Positions 56,553-64,000 of a DNA stretch of 64,000 nucleotides are shown here, one piece after another. Location of the stretch: NCBI RefSeq assembly GCF_001623525.1, contig NZ_CP015225.1, forward strand, positions 5,902,501-5,966,500. Reading direction: 5' to 3'. A model generated the notes under the pieces. The model saw only the letters and a program-made list of their open reading frames with translations, was not told where the DNA came from and made no database searches. Every line of letters begins with the position of its first letter. Position 1 is the first letter of the stretch. This stretch comes from Pseudomonas fluorescens. GTDB taxonomy: Bacteria > Pseudomonadota > Gammaproteobacteria > Pseudomonadales > Pseudomonadaceae. A program made the position numbers and the translations under genes.

Positions 56553-58871
56553 ATGACTCGTACCCGATCCCCCCGTACCCCCAAGAAACCACCCGCCAGC
56601 CGCCTGCGGCCCTGGCTGGGCTGGGCCCTTAAACTCAGCCTGGTGGGCCTCGTCGTGCTCGCCGGTTTTGCGGTCTATCTCGATGCCGTGGTCCAGGAGA
56701 AGTTCTCCGGCAAGCGCTGGACCATTCCGGCCAAGGTCTATGCCCGGCCGCTGGAGCTGTTCGTCGGACAAAAGCTGAGCAAGGATGATTTCCTGACCGA
56801 GCTCGATGCCTTGGGTTATCGCCGTGAAAGCGTGGCCAATGGTCCGGGCGCGGCCTCGGTCAATGGCAATACCATCGACCTCAATACCCGTGGCTTCCAG
56901 TTCTATGAGGGCATGGAGCAGGCACAACCGGTGCGGGTGCGTTTTTCCGGCGATTATGTCGCTGCGCTGACCGGCGCCAACAACGCAAGCCTGTCGGTGG
57001 TGCGCCTTGAGCCGCTGCTCATTGGTGGCCTGTACCCCAAGAACCTCGAAGACCGGATCCTGATCAAGATCGACCAGGTGCCGCCGTTCCTGCTCGATAC
57101 GCTGATCGCCGTCGAAGACCGCGACTTCTACCATCACTTCGGCGTCTCGCCCAAGTCGATTGCCCGGGCCGTCTGGGTCAATACCTCCTCGGGCCACATG
57201 CGCCAGGGCGGCAGCACGCTGACCCAACAGTTGGTCAAGAACTTCTACCTGACCAACGAACGCAGCCTGACCCGCAAGCTCACCGAAGCCATGATGGCGT
57301 TGTTGCTGGAGCTGCACTACGACAAGCAGGAGATCCTGGAGGCATACCTCAACGAGGTATTTATCGGCCAGGACGGTCAACGGGCGGTGCACGGTTTCGG
57401 CCTCGCCAGCCAGTTCTTCTTCAGCCAACCGCTGTCCGAGCTCAAGTTGCATCAGGTGGCGTTGTTGGTGGGCATGGTCAAGGGACCGTCTTCCTATAAC
57501 CCGCGTCGTAATCCGGAACGCGCCCTCGAACGGCGCAACCTGGTGCTCGACCTGCTGCAACAACAGGGTGTGGCGACGGCCGAGCAAGTCGAGGCGGCGA
57601 AAAAGATGCCGTTAGGCGTGACCAAGCGTGGCAGCCTGGCAGACAGTTCGTTCCCCGGTTTCATGGACCTGGTCAAGCGTCAGCTGCGGGAAGACTACCG
57701 CGACGAAGACTTGACCGAAGAAGGCCTGCGCATCTTCACCAGTTTCGACCCGATCCTGCAGATGAAAGCCGAAGCCTCGGTCGAGGACACCTTCAAGCGA
57801 CTGGGTGGGCGCAAGGGCGCTGACGAAGTCGAAGCGGCCATGGTGGTGACCAACCCGGAAACCGGCGAAGTCCAGGCCATGATCGGCAGCCGGCAGGCCA
57901 GTTTCGCCGGTTTCAACCGGGCGCTGGATGCGGTGCGCCCGATTGGCTCGCTGATCAAGCCGGCGGTGTACCTCACCGCCCTGGAAAAGCCGAGCCAATA
58001 CACGTTGACCAGCTGGCTGTCGGACGAGACGTTCTCGGTCAAGGGGGCCGATGGCCAGGTCTGGAAACCGCAGAACTATGATCGTCGTTCCCACGGCACG
58101 GTGTTCCTGTACCAGGGGCTGGCGCATTCCTACAACCTGTCGACGGCTCGCCTCGGACTTGAGGTCGGCGTCCCGAACGTACTCAAGACCTTGGCGCGCC
58201 TGGGGGTGAGTCGCGAACTCCCGGCGTTCCCATCGATGTTGTTGGGGGCCGGTGGCCTAACGCCGATCGAAGTGGCGGCCATGTACCAGACGCTGGCCAA
58301 CGGCGGTTTCAATACGCCGATGCGCGGGATTCGCAGTGTGCTAACCGCCGATGGCGAGCCGCTCAAGCGTTATCCGTTCCAGATCCAGCAGCGTTTCGAT
58401 CCGGCCTCCATTTACCTGATCCAGAGCGCGATGCAGCGGGTCATGCGTGAAGGCACCGGCAGTTCGGTCTATAACGTGCTGCCCCGGACCCTGACCCTGG
58501 CGGGCAAGACCGGCACCAGTAACGACTCGCGCGACAGTTGGTTCGCCGGCTTCAGCCAGGACCTGCTGGCGGTGGTCTGGCTCGGACGTGATGACAACGG
58601 CAAGACCCCATTCACCGGTGCTACCGGTGCGCTGCAGGTCTGGACCAGTTTCATGCGCAAGGCCGACCCGCTGCCGCTGGACATGCCGCAACCGGACAAC
58701 ATCGTCCAGGCGTGGGTCGATTCGCGCACGGGGCAAGGCTCCGATGCCAATTGCCCGGGCGCTGTGCAGATGCCGTATATTCGCGGCAGCGAACCGCCAC
58801 CTGGTGCTGCCTGTGGCGGCACGAATCCCGCCGAATCGGTGATGGATTGGGTCAAGGACTGGATGAATTAA
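56553..58871 (+). CDS. mrcB: Penicillin-binding protein 1B (MrcB)
   Basis: A 772-residue bifunctional peptidoglycan synthase. A cytoplasmic basic tail and one helix (about 22-44) are followed by a UvrB-like UB2H domain, the GT51 glycosyltransferase (catalytic Glu188 in AVEDRDFYHH) and the transpeptidase with S466-x-x-K (GSLIK), S526-Y-N and K652-T-G-T. It polymerises and cross-links murein in the periplasm. It is followed by a lipoprotein gene after 16 bases, which suggests an operon. Confidence 0.96.
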   Translation: MTRTRSPRTPKKPPASRLRPWLGWALKLSLVGLVVLAGFAVYLDAVVQEKFSGKRWTIPAKVYARPLELFVGQKLSKDDFLTELDALGYRRESVANGPGAASVNGNTIDLNTRGFQFYEGMEQAQPVRVRFSGDYVAALTGANNASLSVVRLEPLLIGGLYPKNLEDRILIKIDQVPPFLLDTLIAVEDRDFYHHFGVSPKSIARAVWVNTSSGHMRQGGSTLTQQLVKNFYLTNERSLTRKLTEAMMALLLELHYDKQEILEAYLNEVFIGQDGQRAVHGFGLASQFFFSQPLSELKLHQVALLVGMVKGPSSYNPRRNPERALERRNLVLDLLQQQGVATAEQVEAAKKMPLGVTKRGSLADSSFPGFMDLVKRQLREDYRDEDLTEEGLRIFTSFDPILQMKAEASVEDTFKRLGGRKGADEVEAAMVVTNPETGEVQAMIGSRQASFAGFNRALDAVRPIGSLIKPAVYLTALEKPSQYTLTSWLSDETFSVKGADGQVWKPQNYDRRSHGTVFLYQGLAHSYNLSTARLGLEVGVPNVLKTLARLGVSRELPAFPSMLLGAGGLTPIEVAAMYQTLANGGFNTPMRGIRSVLTADGEPLKRYPFQIQQRFDPASIYLIQSAMQRVMREGTGSSVYNVLPRTLTLAGKTGTSNDSRDSWFAGFSQDLLAVVWLGRDDNGKTPFTGATGALQVWTSFMRKADPLPLDMPQPDNIVQAWVDSRTGQGSDANCPGAVQMPYIRGSEPPPGAACGGTNPAESVMDWVKDWMN

Positions 58872-58887
58872 GCAAAGAGGGTTTCAA

Positions 58888-59607
58888 GTGAACAAGTGGT
58901 TGATTCCAGCGGTAACAGCCGTGGCTTTGCTCAGTGGTTGTTCTACCGTACAACGTGGTTCGATTCCGGTCGTTGACTCCGGCACCGCTGTTTCCAACAG
59001 TGAGCGGGTCTCGGCCAACGGCGGTTTCCGTCAGACGACGGTAAAGCGGCCGGTGCAGGGCCAGGTCCAGGCAATCCCGCAGGGCGACACCGGTGTCGTC
59101 GTGATGGTGCCAGGTGGCGGCGCGACGACCTCGGCGCCGATCAGCAGCACGCCGATCACGCCGGGCCCGATCACCCCCGGGCCAATCGAAACCTCGCCGA
59201 TCGATCAGGGCAGCTACAGCATGCCTTCGACGCCGAGCAGCATTCCGTCGGCAGGAGCCGGTGGTCTGTCCGCCGATGAACAGCTCGACGGCCCGGTGCT
59301 GGCCCTGCTGACCACCGCGCAACAGCAACAGGCCGGCGGTGACCTCAACGGTGCGTCCTCCAGCCTGGAGCGCGCCCAGCGTGTCGCGCCGCGCGAACCC
59401 CAGGTGCTTTATCGCCTGGCCCAGGTGCGCATGGCCCAGGGCGACGCGCCGCAAGCCGAACAGCTGGCCCGTCGTGGCCTGACATTCTCCAGTGGTCGTC
59501 CGGCGCTCCAGGCCAGCCTGTGGGAATTGATCGCCCAGGCCCGTGAGAAACAGGGCGATTCCGCTGGCGCGGCATTGGCCCGTCAGAAGGCCAAGGTTTC
59601 GCTCTGA
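58888..59607 (+). CDS. Tetratricopeptide-repeat lipoprotein
   Basis: A 239-residue lipoprotein: the signal ends in LLSGC (Cys18). A Pro/Thr/Ile-rich linker (PITPGPITPGPIETSPID) is followed by TPR units (about 140-230). In P. aeruginosa a lipoprotein sits at this place after mrcB; outer-membrane lipoproteins of this type often activate PBP1b. That it is the PBP1b activator is inference from position and domain only. Confidence 0.85.
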   Translation: MNKWLIPAVTAVALLSGCSTVQRGSIPVVDSGTAVSNSERVSANGGFRQTTVKRPVQGQVQAIPQGDTGVVVMVPGGGATTSAPISSTPITPGPITPGPIETSPIDQGSYSMPSTPSSIPSAGAGGLSADEQLDGPVLALLTTAQQQQAGGDLNGASSSLERAQRVAPREPQVLYRLAQVRMAQGDAPQAEQLARRGLTFSSGRPALQASLWELIAQAREKQGDSAGAALARQKAKVSL

Positions 59608-59936
59608 TGGATACGCGTTTTCCTCGAGTCGCCGATCAGTTGCTGTTGATCGAGCGGGAACTGCGGGTCCAGGGCTGGTGGAGCGATGTGTCGCCTTCGG
59701 CGCAGGCGCTGGCCAGCGTCGAGCCGTTCGCGGTCGACACCCTGGACTTCGAGCAATGGCTGCAATGGATCTTCCTGCCCAGGATGAAAACTATCCTGGA
59801 AAACGACCTGCCGCTGCCCAACGCCTCGGGCATCCTTGCCATGGCCGAGATGGTCTATGCCCAGCGGCCAGGGCAGGGCATCGAGTTGCAGCGGCTGCTG
59901 GCGCAGTTCGATCAGTTGATCAGCAACGCCGGCTGA
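59607..59936 (+). CDS. yqcC: YqcC family protein
   Basis: A 109-residue cytoplasmic protein of the YqcC/DUF446 family (RELRVQGWWSD, FEQWLQWIFLPRM). Function is unknown. Its ATG shares one base with the lipoprotein gene stop (TGATGG), so they are coupled. Confidence 0.9.
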   Translation: MDTRFPRVADQLLLIERELRVQGWWSDVSPSAQALASVEPFAVDTLDFEQWLQWIFLPRMKTILENDLPLPNASGILAMAEMVYAQRPGQGIELQRLLAQFDQLISNAG

Positions 59937-59942
59937 CCGGCG

Positions 59943-60365
59943 TTACTGACAGTTCTCCTCGATTTGCTTGCGGGTCTCGTCGATCCGCAGGCGCCGCTCC
60001 TCATCGGTGAGGCGGCGCATTTCCCCCTCCACGTCTTCACGTACCCTGGGATTGTTCTGCAATTGCGCCAGGTTGGTCCGCGCCTGTTCGCAGAACGCCT
60101 TTAGTTGGGCTTCCTGCTCGGCAATCTGTTTCTTGACCTGTTGGTCGATGGCCTTTTGGTCGCCAATGACTCCGCCAGACGGCGGTGCCGCCGGTTTGGC
60201 GGGCGGCTGGGCGGACTTGATCACTGTCGTGGCCTCCGTGCCTTCCGGCGGCTGGGCGCCGAAGTGGGTAACGCCTTGGGCGTCCACCCATTTGTAGACC
60301 TGGCCGGCCATGCACATCGGGCTCAGGCCAACCAGCAGGCTGGCCGTCAAGAAGATCATTCGCAT
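59943..60365 (-). CDS. DUF4124 domain-containing exported protein
   Basis: A 140-residue protein with a signal peptide (ends SPMCMA^GQ) and an N-terminal DUF4124 domain (VYKWVDAQGVTHFGAQPP). A Pro/Ala linker and a charged coiled-coil-like tail follow. Function is unknown; DUF4124 proteins are common small periplasmic proteins of gammaproteobacteria. It is convergent with yqcC, six bases apart. Confidence 0.88.
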   Translation of the reverse strand: MRMIFLTASLLVGLSPMCMAGQVYKWVDAQGVTHFGAQPPEGTEATTVIKSAQPPAKPAAPPSGGVIGDQKAIDQQVKKQIAEQEAQLKAFCEQARTNLAQLQNNPRVREDVEGEMRRLTDEERRLRIDETRKQIEENCQ

Positions 60366-60471
60366 GCTGTTTCCTTGTCATGGGTTGCGCAATTGAAGCT
60401 AACACAGTTGCCGTTTAAAGGTTTTTTCTTGCGTTCTCATGCGCTTACTTCGAATAAAACACATAGACGAC

Positions 60472-60500
60472 TTGACTTGAAGGAGGCGAAACAGAAGAAT
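60472..60500 (+). promoter_or_regulatory. Candidate ilvIHC promoter
   Basis: TTGACT (60472-60477), a 17-base spacer and AAGAAT (60495-60500). A leader of about 260 bases would follow before ilvI. Confidence 0.55.
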
Positions 60501-60766
60501 CCAAAGTCCGCTGTAGAGGGACTGCCAGAAGCAGACCCACTCAGCAGATCATGAGGCGCACATCCGCGCCGACCTGTTACACCCGCAACGCGTTACCTCG
60601 CGCTGGGTGGGAAAGGCCCGCAACACTTGGGACGATCCCAATACTTGCTCAGTCAGTGCTGACGTAGTCGGCGACCACCGTCGCTCATGCTCTGCCGAGA
60701 AGTAAACCTATTAAGACCCGTCCCTTTCTTGTGGGTCGGTATTCTGGCGTTTTAGAGGTGAACAAC
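60501..60766 (+). promoter_or_regulatory. ilv leader region with possible leader peptide
   Basis: A 38-codon frame runs from ATG 60551 to TAG 60665-60667; its last 13 codons include two Leu, two Ile, one Val and one more Leu codon. Stems are seen: TTGGGA-CGA-TCCCAA (60627-60641) and GACCC/GGGTC (60715-60737). This could be an attenuator, but the frame lacks a good ribosome-binding site and the last stem lacks a T-run. Confidence 0.35.
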
Positions 60767-62491
60767 GTGGAGCTTTTATCTGGCGGTGAGATGCTCGTCC
60801 GCTTTTTGCGTGACGAAGGCGTCAAATATATCTACGGGTACCCCGGTGGTGCTCTTCTTCATGTCTATGATGCCCTGTTCAAAGAACCGGAAGTGACCCA
60901 CATCCTGGTTCGTCACGAGCAGGCGGCCACCCATATGGCTGACGGCTATGCCCGTGCCACCGGCAAGGCCGGCGTGGTACTGGTGACTTCCGGTCCAGGC
61001 GCCACGAACGCCATCACCGGTATCGCTACCGCGTACATGGACTCCATCCCGATGGTGATCATTTCCGGCCAGGTGCCCAGCACCATGGTGGGGACCGATG
61101 CATTCCAGGAAACCGACATGATCGGTATCTCCCGGCCGATCGTGAAGCACAGCTTCATGATCAAGCACGCATCGGAGATCCCGGAAGTCATGAAGAAGGC
61201 CTTCTACCTGGCTGAATCCGGTCGTCCTGGCCCGGTTGTGGTCGATGTCCCGAAAGACATGACCAACCCGGCCGAGAAGTTCGAATACATCTTCCCGAAA
61301 AAAGCCAAGCTGCGTTCCTACAGCCCGGCCGTACGCGGCCACTCCGGGCAAATCCGCAAGGCAGCCGAAATGCTCCTGGCGGCCAAGCGCCCGGTGCTGT
61401 ACTCCGGTGGTGGCGTGATCCTCGGCGGTGGCTCCGCGCCGCTGACTGAACTGGCAAAAATGCTCAACCTGCCGGTCACCAATACGCTGATGGGCCTGGG
61501 CGCGTTCCCTGGCACCGACCGTCAGTTCATCGGTATGCTTGGCATGCACGGCAGCTACACCGCCAACCTGGCGATGCACCACGCCGATGTCATCCTGGCG
61601 GTCGGCGCACGTTTCGACGACCGCGTTATCAATGGGCCGGCGAAATTCTGCCCGAACGCCAAGATCATCCACATCGACATCGACCCGGCGTCCATCTCCA
61701 AGACCATCAAGGCAGACGTGCCGATTGTCGGTCCTGTAGAGAGCGTGCTGACCGAAATGGTCGCCATCCTCAAGGAAATCGGCGAGGTTCCTAACAAGGA
61801 GTCCGTGGCCAGCTGGTGGAAGCAGGTCGATGAATGGCGCGGCGATCGTGGCCTGTTCCCTTATGACAAGGGTGACGGCAGTGTGATCAAGCCGCAGACC
61901 GTGATCGAAACCCTGTGCGAAGTGACCAAGGGCGATGCCTTTGTGACCTCCGACGTGGGCCAGCACCAGATGTTCGCTGCGCAGTACTACAAGTTCGACA
62001 AGCCCAATCGCTGGATCAACTCCGGCGGCCTGGGCACCATGGGCTTCGGTTTCCCGGCGGCCATGGGCATCAAGTTGAGCTTTCCAGAGGCTGATGTCGC
62101 CTGCGTCACCGGCGAGGGCAGCATCCAGATGAACATCCAGGAACTGTCCACCTGCCTGCAATACGGTTTGCCGGTGAAGATCGTGATCCTGAACAACGGT
62201 GTGTTGGGGATGGTTCGCCAGTGGCAGGACATGAGCTACGGCAGCCGTCACTCGCACTCGTACATGGAATCGTTGCCTGATTTCGTCAAGCTGGCGGAGG
62301 CCTACGGTCACGTTGGTGTGCGCATCACCGAATCGAAGGATTTGAAGTCGAAGATGGAGGAAGCGTTCGCCATGAAGGATCGCCTGGTGGTGATCGATAT
62401 TGCGGTCGACACCAGCGAGCACGTCTACCCGATGCAGATCAAAGACGGCTCCATGCGCGATATGTGGCTGAGCAAGACGGAGCGTACCTAA
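60767..62491 (+). CDS. ilvI: Acetolactate synthase, large subunit
   Basis: A 574-residue ThDP enzyme with the family start [19 protein letters not shown], the catalytic Glu in [16 protein letters not shown], the FAD region GGSAPL and the ThDP/Mg motif ([16 protein letters not shown]...NN). It joins two pyruvates, or pyruvate and 2-ketobutyrate, in valine, leucine and isoleucine synthesis. The start is GTG 60767, backed by AGAGGTGA six bases upstream. Confidence 0.95.
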   Translation: MELLSGGEMLVRFLRDEGVKYIYGYPGGALLHVYDALFKEPEVTHILVRHEQAATHMADGYARATGKAGVVLVTSGPGATNAITGIATAYMDSIPMVIISGQVPSTMVGTDAFQETDMIGISRPIVKHSFMIKHASEIPEVMKKAFYLAESGRPGPVVVDVPKDMTNPAEKFEYIFPKKAKLRSYSPAVRGHSGQIRKAAEMLLAAKRPVLYSGGGVILGGGSAPLTELAKMLNLPVTNTLMGLGAFPGTDRQFIGMLGMHGSYTANLAMHHADVILAVGARFDDRVINGPAKFCPNAKIIHIDIDPASISKTIKADVPIVGPVESVLTEMVAILKEIGEVPNKESVASWWKQVDEWRGDRGLFPYDKGDGSVIKPQTVIETLCEVTKGDAFVTSDVGQHQMFAAQYYKFDKPNRWINSGGLGTMGFGFPAAMGIKLSFPEADVACVTGEGSIQMNIQELSTCLQYGLPVKIVILNNGVLGMVRQWQDMSYGSRHSHSYMESLPDFVKLAEAYGHVGVRITESKDLKSKMEEAFAMKDRLVVIDIAVDTSEHVYPMQIKDGSMRDMWLSKTERT

Positions 62492-62493
62492 TC

Positions 62494-62985
62494 ATGCGAC
62501 ACATTATTTCCTTGCTTCTGGAAAACGAACCGGGTGCGCTGTCTCGTGTTGTAGGCCTGTTCTCGCAGCGCAACTACAACATTGAAAGCCTGACCGTGGC
62601 GCCAACCGAAGACCCGACCCTGTCGCGTCTGACGCTGACCACCGTGGGGCACGATGAAATCATCGAGCAGATCACCAAGAACCTGAACAAGCTGATCGAG
62701 GTGGTCAAGCTGGTGGACCTGTCGGAAAGCGCTCACATCGAGCGTGAACTGATGCTGGTCAAGGTCAAGGCCACCGGCGCCCAGCGCGCCGAGATCAAAC
62801 GTACTACCGATATTTATCGTGGGCAGATCGTCGATGTCAGCGCCAGCGTCTATACCGTTCAGTTGACCGGTACCAGCGACAAGCTCGACAGCTTCATTCA
62901 ATCGATCGGCACTGCCTCGATTCTGGAAACCGTACGCAGTGGCGTCACCGGGATTGCCCGTGGCGACAAAGTACTGAGCATCTAA
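62494..62985 (+). CDS. ilvH: Acetolactate synthase, regulatory subunit
   Basis: A 163-residue small subunit. The N-terminal ACT domain (RHIISLLLENEPGALSRVVGLFSQRNYNIESLTVAPTEDP begins at residue 2) binds valine for feedback inhibition, and a second ALS_ss_C domain follows. The ATG lies two bases after the ilvI stop. Confidence 0.95.
   Translation: MRHIISLLLENEPGALSRVVGLFSQRNYNIESLTVAPTEDPTLSRLTLTTVGHDEIIEQITKNLNKLIEVVKLVDLSESAHIERELMLVKVKATGAQRAEIKRTTDIYRGQIVDVSASVYTVQLTGTSDKLDSFIQSIGTASILETVRSGVTGIARGDKVLSI

Positions 62986-64000
<1,015 letters not shown>

Overview
The window is chromosomal DNA of a Pseudomonas, most likely from the P. fluorescens group. Nearly every gene has a recognisable pseudomonad counterpart. 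The gene order repeats two blocks I know from P. aeruginosa: pilA-pilB-pilC-pilD-coaE-yacG up to ndh, and ilvC-ilvH-ilvI-mrcB-phu-dksA-cbrAB-crcZ-pcnB-panBCD-pgi-acs. Three sequence classes of pseudomonad REP/REPIN repeats lie between genes. GC content is high and there is no prophage or CRISPR array. Only two stretches are clearly mobile: an IS4-family element (6191-7616) and an IS110-family element (about 26235-27411).

Layout: 1-731 holds the end of the minor-pilin cluster (pilY1 C-terminus, pilE), then thiO and a DUF6124 gene with an elaborate 5' leader. 2934-6089 is pilR-pilS plus a small PP0621-type gene, all on the minus strand. The IS4 element sits inside the bidirectional terminator that once separated this operon from bamD. 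7653-13199 holds bamD, rluD-pgeF and clpB, the last with a sigma-32 promoter. 13501-14067 is a tRNA cluster (Asn, Pro, Lys, then a second identical Pro behind a terminator). A chemoreceptor, ndh and small conserved genes follow to 20044. 20081-25336 is yacG-coaE-pilD-pilC-pilB and the divergent pilin gene pilA with its sigma-54 promoter. A BON-domain gene with its own sigma-54 promoter precedes the IS110 insertion in a REP.

27464-34017 holds envelope and rRNA-methyltransferase genes and acs. 34196-40587 is pgi, panD, panC, panB, folK and pcnB. 40747-45876 is the carbon/nitrogen control module crcZ-cbrB-cbrA-cbrX. 45955-49977 holds gluQ, dksA, an aminotransferase, sfsA and a Rieske protein. 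50169-53719 is a Fur-boxed haem ABC operon followed by the iron-responsive sRNA prrF. 54449-60365 has a pentapeptide-repeat protein, a kinase-like fusion, mrcB and small envelope genes. The window ends in ilvI-ilvH-ilvC.

How the parts work together: PilS-PilR should drive pilA through its -24/-12 promoter, and PilB, PilC and PilD assemble and process the pilus. CbrA-CbrB should drive crcZ through a TGTTAC-N14-GTAACA upstream site. CrcZ carries many AAnAAnAA motifs that titrate Hfq/Crc, and acs in the same window carries such a motif over its ribosome-binding site. Fur should control both the haem transporter and prrF.

The most interesting signal is the IS110 element. Its non-coding end can be read as a bridge RNA whose target loop matches the REP it sits in and whose donor loop matches its own ends.
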